DNA of 64,000 nt from Cyclospora cayetanensis (lineage: Eukaryota > Apicomplexa > Conoidasida > Eucoccidiorida > Eimeriidae): contig NW_020312106.1 in assembly GCF_002999335.1 (NCBI RefSeq), forward strand, positions 1 through 64,000, read 5' to 3'. Below the pieces are notes generated by a model. The model was given only the letters and a program-made list of their open reading frames with translations, ran no database searches and was not told where the DNA came from. A program made the translations under genes and the position numbers. Of this stretch, positions 1-11,250 are shown in pieces (the first letter of the stretch is position 1; each line of letters opens with the position of its first letter).

Positions 1-245
1 AGCCAGACAAGCCTGAAAAGCCAGACAAGCCTGAAAAGCCAGACAAGCCTGAAAAGCCAGACAAGCCTGAAAAGCCAGACAAGCCTGAAAAGCCAGACAA
101 GCCTGAAAAGCCAGACAAGCCTGAAAAGCCAGACAAGCCTGAAAAACCAGACAAGCCTGAAAAGCCAGACAAGCCTGAAAAGCCAGACAAGCCAGACAAG
201 CCTGAAAAGCCAGACAAGCCTGAGAAGCCGGACAAGCCAGATAAA
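1..245 (+). repeat. 18-bp coding minisatellite (PDKPEK)n
   Basis: Twelve or so consecutive copies of agccagacaagcctgaaa with very few substitutions. Length changes occur only in multiples of 3, so the reading frame is kept. This is a recently homogenised array inside the C-terminal part of the Lys/Pro-rich protein. Confidence 0.95.
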
Positions 246-464
246 CCTGAAAACCCGGATTGCCCGCCAGACCACGAGAGACCCCCTTGCCCTACGCCAC
301 CTCAGTACCCTGAGGAGCACCACGACTATCACTACCACTACCACCATCATCATCACCATGGACATCTTCGCCCTGCTTTCCACACAACTACTACGACCAG
401 CAGACCCAATTGGCCGATGGAGCCTCCACCATATCCATACTTTCTGGCACCGCCAACTTGGTAA
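1..464 (+). CDS. 3' end of a Lys/Pro/Asp/Glu-repeat, His-rich protein (partial)
   Basis: The reading frame is open from the left edge (first full codon at base 3) to TAA at 462-464, so the start lies outside the window. The first 230 bases are an almost perfect 18-bp tandem repeat encoding the hexapeptide PDKPEK, with two places where a PDK half-unit is inserted. The repeat degrades into a Pro/Cys segment. After that come HYHYHHHHHH (about 330-358), a run of Thr (TTTTT) and a Pro/Tyr tail ending in PPTW. The architecture (charged Pro repeat, poly-His, Thr run, short aromatic C-terminus, TAA followed by ATA) is shared with the secreted protein encoded at 5720-6655, which also contains an EKPDKPHH segment. 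I take the two as tandem paralogues. Function is unknown; an extracellular or wall-matrix role is only inference. Confidence 0.75.
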   Translation, partial: PDKPEKPDKPEKPDKPEKPDKPEKPDKPEKPDKPEKPDKPEKPDKPEKPDKPEKPDKPEKPDKPDKPEKPDKPEKPDKPDKPENPDCPPDHERPPCPTPPQYPEEHHDYHYHYHHHHHHGHLRPAFHTTTTTSRPNWPMEPPPYPYFLAPPTW

Positions 465-3400
465 ATACTCTGCCTGTCTGAAGTGGTTTCCCCTCGACTG
501 ATTACAAATACGGTTTTCCTATGGGTTTCTTCTGTAGGGGTAAAACTGGAGACAATGGAATGCGCTGTGAGCAGCCGTGTGCAGTGGGTGCCAAAAGAAT
601 GACCAAACCAGCTGAGCAACTCCCATGAAAGGCACTTTAGAGTTTCCTGTGCTTGCTAGAGAAGCTTTCGACAAACAGCAGAGCCTCTTTTAGAATGTGA
701 AGCAGATGCAGGAATAGATTTCCTGCTGGTGTTTTTATGTAGAGTAAAGTAATTTGGGAAATCAGTGCCTGTCAATGGTCCGCTGCAGCACACAGTGGCA
801 TGTTTTCAGCATGCTCTGTAAACGTCAAGTCGCTGCAAGAGCTGCCGAATAACAGCAGGCTCACGTTACTTTTCTTTACTAGCAACTTATGTCCGGTTAG
901 GAAAAGGTGCAAGGCGTTCTATCAAAAATGTTTATGGTTCCTTAGTATTGGTCGTTCGGTAATTCAGGGGAATCATACAGCCTTGCAGCCTGTAATTTCG
1001 GACTTATGACACAGCCTATGAGCTCTGTGGCGCAAGCTAGCTATAGTAAACCCTTGAAAGGTGCTGTGATTGGCGCAGCTTGAAGGTGCGCCATTGCTTG
1101 AGTCCGCTATCCTGTTAGACTGCTGCGGCTTATTCGTCTCGACCCAGTCAGTTCTACGCATGGTCCTGCAGCGTATTCTTGAAGCTTCGAAGTTTTTAGG
1201 CTTCGATGTGAGGCACTGGTGGCTTGAAAGCAGCAAGCAAAACTGACCCAACGAATGGCGTATGATAGTAGAATAAAAGGTTCTTGTCGCCTACTTTATT
1301 TGCCCCAGAATGTAGTTAGAGAACGCTGTTGCTCAGTGGAGGAATGACACATCCTGTAGATGCGTGGGGATCAGGCTCCGTTCCTGTTGGGAGGTTTCGT
1401 TCCACTCTTATAGATGGTAAACCTAAAGATATGATTAAGTTTTCCGTGTTACTCTCTGACCACACAGTCCGAAAATACAGCCTACACTGCTGGTTACCGT
1501 CCAAACATGTGGACGAATTGTGGAGCAGTTTGAGGTCAACTCTTAGGTTAGGAAGACTTCACCTACAAGCCCCGCCGCCGACAGTCCACAAGCCCTCACT
1601 GTGGTTGAGCAGGCAAGGGTCATGGAGCGCCTTCACTGAGGCGGCCGAAACGGGTGCCAAAAACTTCGGCGTGTCGTTTCTCTAAATTAGTTTGGACTGC
1701 CAATGGGTTAGCCGCCGCGAAACCCTTTGCTTCAATAATATTGGTTGCACAGGGTCTTCAGCTCCTTGCACAGCCTCTTCTGCATTCAAGTACCGGGCGT
1801 TGCCACCGGGGCCGACGGCACTACACAGCAGTGGTCACTGTGGTGCAATACAGAAGGCTGTATGAGGGCAGTCAACTGCCAAAACTCACGGGAGAAAATC
1901 CATTTTGAGGTTAATGAAATGGACACGAAGAGGCAGGGCCCTGCAGTCCCTGGTGATGCAGCTCTTTTGGACAGTGACTATATCCTTCCACTAGTATAGA
2001 AAACGAAAAAGGAATACACGCCAAGCGCAGTCAAGTGAATGTGCACTTTCCATTCAGCACAACCAAAAATTGCTTATAGACAGTGCGTGAAACTAGTCTA
2101 TTATATGCTTTTCGCTCAGGCAATAGAAATTGTCCGATGTATAACTGCTTTAAAAGATTAAAAAAACATATATGCACTGACTTATCAAGCTAATCACTCA
2201 GTTGCAGGCCAGCTATTGCCACCATTCTACACAAAATGACTGTGGAATACCAAGTTCTTCATGAATCCACTCCACAAACTATTCTAATGTAGCGTCCTAT
2301 GCTACACACAGGCACTCTACATTACGTTAGTTACGTGTAGCACTTCATCGAATATCGCCTGAGAGGGATGAATAAATACAAAATTGGTAAAAAATTACCA
2401 AGTTTTCTTAAAATTAGTTTCGTCCCGTGCCTGTAGTCTTCAGAGTTTCCCACATCACGGGAAAGGATCACCTAGGGTGCTAGTCGGTGCCCCCACAAAA
2501 TACTCCCAGTAGCCACACGTAGTTGCACACAGCATCTAGCGCACACGCACACGATATTCCACCGTTTCACAACGAGCCAAAAGTATTCTGCAGCAGCAAG
2601 ATGGACGAGTAGACGAACCAATTTGTCCACTCTTCGTAAGTTCTTAGTTAAATACGACTAGCGTTATAGAAAGTGTTTGTGTAGCATAACTCGCTTCATA
2701 AGATTGTAGTAAGAATTAGTAAAGAATTGACTATCGGGACTAACTAATTCATACATTGTGTTTGCTGCAAAGTTGAACAAGCTCAAATCAAGTGAAAGCA
2801 ATTTTTCATGCGTTTGCGTTAGGTGCTATACGCAACTAGCGGGAAATGCTCCAAGGGCATTTAGGATGCAGGAAGTCACACGCAAGCTTTTTCTCCGCCG
2901 CATGTCAGAGCCGTGAGGGGCTACCCAAGAAAAAGGTACTTTTGCAGTAAGTCACTTGGTAACATTATTCAGTTTGCGTTGGTGGAGTTACGTGGTGATT
3001 AATGCACCTCTTAAGGCAATATTTTAATTGAAACACTCGAAAATAATATTAAGTGCGCATGTATGGGCAAAATGAAGCCTTACTGGTAATGTGATCGAGC
3101 AGAAGTGTTACTTCTGGTGTATTTCTGCGTTCATCCCCACTTAGCCAGCATTTGCTGCAGAGACTAGAGAGTGGAACACTCCAAATTGCTCCAATGCAGT
3201 TATATGCACTCAGCATCACCTATTTTTTCATTTTCTACACATAGAAGCTCTTTAACTCTAAGTTTTTCAGCGAATGGGAGGTATCGACACAACATCTAAC
3301 AGGGACTCTAGAGCGGCTGAGCCTTTTGGTCGCTTGCAAAGACACTGCCTCATACTGTCTACTAAAAACAGCTACTTTCTTAAATACCAGAACATCGGTC

Positions 3401-5719
3401 TACAAGAAGACCGTCGCTATTAAGCAACGAGATACACGAAACGCCTCGCCGGTCCAGCAAGTGCAGCTGAGCACGCAGCCCAGGGCAGCCCACGCCTATC
3501 GTCTCCTTGTTGCCGTCTCGTTTCTTCCCGCTCACGCGGTGGATAACACCGGCAAAAGTGAGCAAGAACCAGATCTTTTGGCTAAATAGGCTCGTCACAT
3601 CTTATTCTCTCCCCCAGATCCAATCCTGTATCAGACAGCTCAACTTTTAAGCTCGAGAGTGGCCTAGGATGGCGGTCATTTCGGTGTTAATCCCATTTGG
3701 AGCATCATTATCACTATTGTAGGTGGATGAATATTTCGTCACCGACCCAAAAAAACGTGCCGCTGCCATCTTTTGGTCATCAGGGTAGGCGAATAGTGTA
3801 CTCATCGGAGACTCTCGGGAGGTGACATCTCGCCTTCTTCGCGAACAACCGTTTGGCATAGCCTTCACATTCGGGTATACCATGCCGCGTTTGATGCTTC
3901 TCATGCGTAACCGCTTGCGCGACACCATCCTTTTCCGGTCATTTACCCTTAACTAGCCGCACGCCCTTATTGTCCTCGTCCCGAGCAACGTCGCCAACAG
4001 CACTATTATAGTCGCCACAACGGCCTACAGCATCCTCACCTTTCTCAGCCGAGCGATTCTACTTAGGCTTTCCTCCACTATTACTGCTGCCCATTCAAGC
4101 TGAACTTTCCCCAGGGCCAGCCCCTCGATCTTCAAGCTGCGCTTCATCGCCTTCGAGGCAATCAACACCCATCTTCTGCACACTTCTCATCCTTGTTCCA
4201 CCAACGATCTCGTGAACGCACTTTACCCAAAACCTATGAGCGCTCGTTCGCTCAATCCGCCAGGGTGGCATCAGTTATCCAATGGACAAATTTTAAACAG
4301 GTTCCTGTATTTTCCAGTTTGTCGGTCGTTTTGGGTAGATGTTACGGTGACCCCAGCATATTGTAGGAAAAGTAAACTCCAGCGCAACCGCGCCATGTCA
4401 GGAGGGCTCAGGATCCAGAGGCTATAATCTCACAAAAGGTTTGCACTAGCATAGATACCGAGCTTTGCAGTGCGGCGCAGCAATCCTATTTGCATCCCGA
4501 TAAGTGTAGGTAATGTGCACACAACACGCATAGCAAGCAGGTTTTGACGCATTAAACTGTACACAAAAATTTTTCTCAATGCCTAGATCCATTTTCAGAC
4601 AGCTTCTGTTCCGATCAGTAGCACGTGCAGCCTCCACTCGACCACCAACTGCTTGGCAAGATAAAGACCGGTAATCTGTTTGTCTATAATACGTGAAGCT
4701 TAACCTCTGCAAGCAAGGTGCACTCCTCTACATCTTTTAGCTCTTCCAATCGGCCGAGCATGTTGCTGCATCTCATGGAATGCTCCATTTGCCCTTTGTC
4801 TGCAGGCTATGCGCACACGCTGTAGTATTAACTACCCCTGCCTGCAAACATCCAGTATGCCAACCCACGGCACACTGTCAAGTTCCTTCATCACGATTGT
4901 TGACAATGAGCCTTTTGCGCCGGGTTATGCCGCTGTATGCAGACTGCATATTGCTTCAGTGGAATTTTCGGCCAACCCTTATTCGGACAGAATTATCACA
5001 GCGTTTAATACCTAGGGACAGGAGACAACATATTTGCCACTGTTACCAGGTTGTTCTGACCGGAATTCCTTGCAGACCCCTATGTCTCAACACGCTAAGA
5101 AACAGACACTGAAACCCCATTGCTTGTGTACTACCTCAGGCAAATACTGGGCAGAATCTGGAAGCTGCGATGCGCACCAGACAAATCACGCCTTGTACCC
5201 ATCAACTCTACAGATTATTGGCTACCCACGTGGAGTTAGCGGAGGGCGACCTGCAATTTCGTGACCGAGTGTCAAACGAGTGGCAGCTGCATTGATACAT
5301 TAAGCAGACTCCACAAGCTCTCTGATGCCGGACTGAAGTTCGCTTGGCTCTGCATACAAAGATGTAGCAGTACGAATACTGCCACCTTCCGTTAACATTT
5401 TATAATATGCTGTGGCGCCTTGTGGATCTTTTATGGGGTGTCCTGGTATTCTGGATGTGATTGCAGGGGGGATAGAGAGCGCCAGTAGCATTGAGGGGTA
5501 TGGGAGAATGAATCGTAATGCTCTCTCTGCGAAGCAACCGCCCACCTAACGCGTGTCGCCGTCGCATTCCCTCCCCCAAGTAGCCTTTCACCGTGCAGGT
5601 ACATCCTCTGAGTTAATGCGATTTCCTGTTCGTAGTGCTGTACCACATCTTTTCTTCTTCCATGATCATTTTCGGGATCAGGAAGGACAATACAGGTATT
5701 CCTCTTTCAGCGGCTGAGA
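465..5719. other. Gene-poor stretch with an LTR-like relic
   Basis: No convincing gene in 5.2 kb. The longest frames (for example 1329-1685 + and 3647-3928 -) have no recognisable domain, no good start context and no splice-linked neighbours. Base composition is more AT-rich than in the gene blocks. The only structured feature I can support is the LTR-like block near 2430-2690. Confidence 0.6.
2430..2690 (-). mobile_element. LTR-like relic, solo copy
   Basis: This block aligns by eye, with many substitutions, to the two blocks that flank the retroelement at 52.1-57.0 kb. Shared landmarks in the same order are a 'cacctag..gtg' stretch, then 'gttgcacacagcatctagcgcacacgcacac', then a tail of the form 'gta..aa.tgtttgtgtagc'. 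No recognisable pol sequence lies next to it, so it is probably a solo LTR or a fragment. Boundaries are approximate; no target-site duplication was identified. Confidence 0.5.
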
Positions 5720-6655
5720 ATGAAGGTGCTTATTCCCCTCGCCACCGCGCTTGCGGCTCTTGTTCCCCTCACGCGGGCTGAAGATGCCGGCGTAACCGAA
5801 CCAGTTGCTCCAGCTTCGCAGTTGGATGAGACTACCCAGGAGTTGGAGGTCGACGATCCCACTGCTGTAAGCAGTGAAGAATCTGAAGAAACCTCTCCCC
5901 GGCTTTTCTTCCTGGACAGGCTGTATCACCAGTTCCTTCAATCATTCTATAATGCAAAGTTTCCTCCTCCTCATCATGGGCCACCCCACCACTACCCTCA
6001 TCCTGAGCCTCCCCACCACTACCCCAAACCTGAGCCACCCCACCACTACCCCAAACCTGAGCCTCCCCACCACTACCCCAAACCTGAGCCTCCCCACCAC
6101 TACCCCAAACCTGAGCCTCCCCACCACTACCCCAAACCTGAGCCACCCCACCACTACCCCAAACCTGAGCCTCCCCACCACTACCCCAAACCTGAGCCAC
6201 CCCACCATCATCATCATGATCACAATCATCATCACCACCACCACCACACCCCACCACACCCTCCGAAGACAACCACCACCACTTGCCCACCAACTACCAC
6301 AACGACCACGTGCCCACCAAGCCATCAAAAGCCTCCTCACAACCATCACCACAACCACCATCACCACCATCACCACCACGCTCCTCAACACCCTCCTAAG
6401 ACTACCACAACGACCTGCCCTCCAACAACGACCACCACCACCACTCCCTGCCCCCCTGAAAAACCAGATAAGCCCCACCACCCTCATCCTCCCCATTTCC
6501 CACACCCTTCTCCCCCGCATCACCACCGCCCCCACCCCATGCCTCCCCACCACCACCACCACCACAACCATCACCACCACCACCATCCCGAGCATCCCCA
6601 CCAGGAGGAACACAAGCCCTCGCCCCATTCCTACAATCCCGACTATGCCTGGTAA
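5720..6655 (+). CDS. Secreted His/Pro/Tyr-rich repeat protein
   Basis: Single-exon ORF of 311 residues. It begins with a clear signal peptide (MKVLIPLATALAALVPLTRA, probable cleavage before EDAG). Then come an acidic segment (about 21-65) and a tandem 27-bp repeat encoding PPHHYPKPE (about residues 85-155, seven near-identical units after a PPHHYPHPE unit). The rest alternates poly-His blocks with Thr/Cys/Pro blocks (TTTTTCPPTTTTTTCPP) and ends PDYAW. It should enter the secretory pathway. His, Pro and Tyr richness recalls matrix or wall proteins of coccidian oocysts, whose Tyr residues can be cross-linked; that is analogy, not homology I can show. It is a tandem paralogue of the truncated gene at 1-464. 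The antisense frames over this gene are shadows of the repeat. Confidence 0.85.
   Translation: MKVLIPLATALAALVPLTRAEDAGVTEPVAPASQLDETTQELEVDDPTAVSSEESEETSPRLFFLDRLYHQFLQSFYNAKFPPPHHGPPHHYPHPEPPHHYPKPEPPHHYPKPEPPHHYPKPEPPHHYPKPEPPHHYPKPEPPHHYPKPEPPHHYPKPEPPHHHHHDHNHHHHHHHTPPHPPKTTTTTCPPTTTTTTCPPSHQKPPHNHHHNHHHHHHHHAPQHPPKTTTTTCPPTTTTTTTPCPPEKPDKPHHPHPPHFPHPSPPHHHRPHPMPPHHHHHHNHHHHHHPEHPHQEEHKPSPHSYNPDYAW
5985..6204 (+). repeat. 27-bp coding minisatellite (PPHHYPKPE)n
   Basis: Tandem units of the form ccccaccactaccccaaacctgagcc, differing mainly by c/a at one third-codon position. The array sits inside the secreted His/Pro-rich gene and always changes length in codon multiples. Confidence 0.93.
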
Positions 6656-9600
6656 ATAGTCCGTCCAACTACGCAGGCGTGGCCTGCCCATGAGGCAGAC
6701 GCTGGCAACTAGCTCGCTGTGCCCCGCAGGCATGACTTGCCCGGAAGGCAAGCTTTTAACTAACAGGTTCTTGTAATACTGCTGTAGCGCATTCGTTACT
6801 TTGTGCCTGTTGAGCGTTTTCGAGTATCCTGGATGGCGGGTATGATTGGGCATCGACAAAGTATATAGTGGTATTGCTTTACCAAGGACCAGAGAGATAC
6901 GTTATTCGTTGCCCTTATTGTAGTGCCAATGTGATAGGCCACATAGATTTACTTGGGTATGGGAAGACGCAAAAATATGAACATTTTAATTCTATTATCA
7001 CTGGAACTAGCGGCTCGCAAACTCCAGGCACATAGCAGTAGTGCAAAGTAGGATATAATGTTCGATACAATCAGCCTGAATCCGAGTTCAACATAAGGAG
7101 TTTCAGTCCACACTCTCAGTACATTTCTAGTTGTATTTAAACCATGAATCATAGTATTCGTTACATCTCCTGATGGAACAGCCAACGCTTTTTTGCAGCT
7201 ACATGAATCGGGCAATAACTGCCTGAAGCTGCAGAGTTCGTGCCGGCGTTGAGGCAGTGCGTGCTGTTATCTGAGCATTCGGCGATTCTGCGCTGTACAA
7301 CAGTTTTATTGCTGGGGGGCTAATGGCTCGTGACAGATTGGCATTGTCTAATACGCTTTTGAGTACACGTCAACGCGTTCGAATCACGGGAGCGTGTCTG
7401 TTCGACACTTGGGGTTCTCAGCCATCAAACAAAATGCGATGCATACTCTTGTCAGCCTGTGTCGGTAAAAAGCCAGCCTGCGGGGCGTCAAGTAAGCTGA
7501 ATTTGCACAGGGAAGCATAACACTAAAAGCATTGAAACAAAGGATATAGCGGACGGCAAGAATCATTGCGTGAGGTCTATTCTCCGGCTCTATCTTGCAT
7601 GCCTTGCTGATTGCCAATGGGTAACGCTTCATCCATTTGGCCCACATTTGCCGAAAGCAATCACTTTAGTCATAGGGAGCCAGCAGGGAAGAATCCATAC
7701 ATCCTGCTTTTCCCCAGAATACCTTTTAGTTTAGGCAGAACAGCACAGACGGTCTGCTTTCCCCTTGTCAACCCATTTGCAGGTTTTTGCCCCCTCCGGC
7801 GGGTTGTGAATGCTGATATCACGCAGTTAGATGAATCTGGCCTGACCAGTCTATTTCTCGGTGCTTTGAGGTCACAACTTCACTATCGCGGTAACTTGAG
7901 GCGCCATAACATATTCCACAAGTGCGAACCGCCCTGACCGGTCGTACAGTCAGTCTGTTTCACCATGCCAGGATCCACAGGGAACATTGTCTGCAGTCGT
8001 TTGATGGTGATGGTAGTGATGGGGAGGCGGGGAATGACGGTGAAGCATTGCAATAGTAATCCTCCTCAGACCCTTTGTCTAGTCCGTAATCCTTGTCCCC
8101 AGCTGATTATCGTAGCCACCCTTAATATCCTGATGCCATGCACCTTCATCCCCCTCAGTGCCACAACCTGCCCATCTGATGCAATCACATCGGTTAATTC
8201 CAAAGTAACACCCCACACCTTCACCACCATCCATATAGAGGCCCTTAATGCCACCCTTCTCGAAAGCTTCTGAGTTACCAGTCTACCGACCACAACCGTA
8301 ACCACCATTGCAATCCCCCTCCGTTTTACATATTTGACCCTCTTCGCGGTTTCGACCACTGCCAGATCCAACAGCCTACCTGCCATTCTGCATTCTTACA
8401 GCTTGCTATAGCACCTCCATCCCACCTTTTCGCTGCATCTGTCCCTTTTATACCTCCAAACGCATTCAAGACAGACAGAACCGTGATGAACTTCAAAAGT
8501 AGGCTTTGAACCACCACATGGATGGTCCTCTGGAGTACAAAGCGTCCTGGTGAAAGGTGACCAGATATACGCAGTGTTGTCGAAGCATAGGGGACCCGCA
8601 TGCAGCTAATACTTGTTCCTTGGGCTGCTAATTGCAGTTTGCAGTAGCGCCAATTTGTAAAGAGCCTTGAAAGGATGTAGCTGCTTCTACTCAAGGGCAG
8701 ACTACCTGCTTTTTTTAATACAAAGAATTAACACTCCCATACTAAAGAAAACGAGAGCAATTGACAATATTGGTTGGCTCGTTTAGTTCCCCTTTCACAC
8801 AAGACTGTAGCCCAGTGCACCACAGCACTCGGGCCTGCCTCGCCGTTGCTACACTCATATGCACCCCTCGCACATTCTATTTGCTCATTCGCTTGTAACT
8901 TGACAAAAATTGGACTAAGCGAGCTCGTGCCGCAACCGTTTTAAATGCATCATCAGCACCCATCGAGCACTGTCCGCATCAAGATGAATTGAGTGTGAGG
9001 CCATTGGATTGAAAGGTAGATGCTCAATCCCAGAGATTCGAAGCAGTCAGATAATACCAACCATAATCCTGAAGCGCTGCGCCACTAGCGGTAATGATGT
9101 TATACCATGACTCTAGTAGGCGTGTGCAACGGCAAATGCTACAGCTTGTACTACTATGGACACTGAAGCTAGTGTGCTACTCAATTTGTCCATTCCCAAG
9201 AGTTACAGTAATATAGGATGTTGACCTGGAAGGCCTGAGTCGAAAAAGAACAGCGGTTTCGGTAGACAAAGCTGTATAAAGCACGAAGCTTAATGGCTTG
9301 CTGTACTTGGTCAAAGGGCAACTCCCCAAGGCACGTCTCGGCCGCGGTTCCTCAGAACCTGTTTTTGATAGATGCAGTTACCGGTGCAATAATCATTTGG
9401 TGATTCGAATTTGCTCCGTCGATTTAGTAATATCGCAAGTTCAAATACCTCGATGCGGGGATTTTTATCACCAGCAAGTGTGAATAATGGTTTGAGTTCC
9501 CTTATCGATCCCCCTCTCCCCCCAATTTCCTGCCTAGTCTTGCACCTACTGCGTCAATTACACCCTAAATGTGATCCTGGCTGGTCAATGTAGATCCCCT

Positions 9601-11250
9601 TTGCACCCCACCGAAAAAGCAAATTGAACGCTATAGCTAACGCGCAGCAACAGCTGCATTTGATGAAAATAGGCACTGCCAAGCTGACTGGGGAATAGTC
9701 AGGATCTGAAAAAATACGTCCGCATGGCCCAGAATAAAAAGGCGCAAAACAGTCGGCCTCCTGCAGCAAGAAAAATGATGTACTCCACCGTTGAATTCAA
9801 ACACTTTTGGGTGCGATACACACCAAGTATACCATCGGCCAGTGTCAGTGGTACTCCTGAACACGTAGTTAGCAGGTGGCAGTGGATCTCGCCTGCTCTC
9901 TTACGGGAGAGCTGCCCTGGTAAACGAAGTATTATAGTGAACCAGGATGCTCATAAAAATGAGGTCTGCCAGGAAGACTTGAAGCGCGAGGCCAACTGGG
10001 TCTGTTGGAGCTGAAAAACCGCAGAAAAGCGGGGGATTTCTTTCGAAATAAACAGCAAGAATGAAGTGGTAACCACATCTAAGGAGGCATTGGGAGAATA
10101 CTTGTCCAGACGATTCCTGAACCCAGAAAGCACCCCAAAGCTGTGCCTCTACTGTCCTGTACCACATACCAATTTCTGATAGTCTGCTTGTGACACCTGT
10201 TGTATGACCTGTAGCGCACACTCAAAACACCGGCAGCACCGGCATATACGGCTGTTCTGCAACCCTACGGTACAAAGGACTCAAGCGCTGGGCATCAGCT
10301 GGCGCTGCGTGAATGTGCCTATGTGCTTGCCTGCAAATCGCGTTCCCTGTCGAAGCGCTGCCACGGCTGGCCCTTTTTGGTATCGTGCTGCTGCAGGACC
10401 GAGCAAAAGGAAGCGCGCAGATCAATGGGCATTTGTAATCCGCTGTCAGACGCGGTTGGCACAATTCTGACACAAAGTTCTCAAATGCCCTAGCATGTAA
10501 CAACAGTTACTTTGAGTGCGCAATCTAAGAGGATATTTGGTTCCATGGTCAGCTCACGAATTCCTGTTCAGCAACCTGGTCTGCAGCCCGTTTTCCCCAT
10601 ACATTCCGCGCCACGTGCATGCTTTGCTTCCAGCGCTTGTACGCTTCCTCCCCCTCGGCAAACTCACCTGCCCATCAAGCAAACACAGTGCCGTGCGTTC
10701 CCTAAATACTATGTCGGAGAACATAGTATGGATCAATATTTGCTCGAGATATAGACCCCTTGCGATGAGTGAGTTTCGGGTTGCACGACAAGGGGGTTAT
10801 CAGGTGTATATCTGGGATTTCTGGGATTTCACAAACCTTCCTCCCTCATTTCTCTCAGACTCTTCATCTTGCATGCTTTATTCCATTCTTCCATCACAGC
10901 TTTGACCCGCACAGCTTCCTCGTCGTCCTTTTTTTTCTGCTGCAGTATCTCTGCCCCGAAACGCCGTGTTCACAGTCCATATTCAACACACAAGTGTATT
11001 CCTTTCGATAAACAGACTGCTAACAAGAGTTTCCAGTCTACAATCAACTAAAAGGCCAGCCATACAAGCTAAGGAAGGGTTGCAGGACGGAATATGCCTA
11101 CGTTTTCTCTTGGAGTCTGGCCCATCCTTCGCCGCCAAACAACGGAGATAGGCTGGAGCTTCCAGCATCCATTCCTCTCGCTGATACCACACAAAGAAGC
11201 AAGCCCTTAAGTTTGAGATCTCTACCAAAATTCATGAGCGCGAGGCTCTC
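6656..11250. other. Gene-poor stretch
   Basis: No supportable gene in 4.6 kb. ORFs here (for example 7611-7937 +, 8326-8694 -, 10516-10905 +) lack domains, codon-bias cues and splice partners. A short minus-strand stretch near 9900-10220 may be a relic of a reverse transcriptase and is listed separately. Confidence 0.55.
9900..10222 (-). mobile_element. Possible reverse-transcriptase fragment (third retroelement relic)
   Basis: Minus-strand translation contains GQVFSQ, then LLRCGYHFILAVYFERNPP. This resembles the Ty3/gypsy RT segment that begins with a Phe-Ser aromatic stretch and continues LRxGYHQI..., although the rest of the palm domain is not recognisable. It has the same orientation as the two better-supported elements near 18-22 kb and 53-56 kb. 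The evidence is a single motif, so chance similarity remains possible. Confidence 0.3.

Noticed and set aside
1329..1685. 118-residue plus-strand ORF
   Set aside because: Longest in its neighbourhood, but without domain, signal or splice continuation; expected by chance in this much sequence.
5832..6859. Long antisense ORFs (Val/Gly-rich) over the His/Pro-rich gene
   Set aside because: They are mirror translations of the coding repeat; the plus-strand frame has a signal peptide and regular repeat units.
7965..8390. Possible degenerate third copy of the His/Pro-rich gene (scattered accaccatc and gatggtgatgg stretches)
   Set aside because: No frame gives a His/Pro run longer than a few residues, and there is no flank similarity to the two paralogues.
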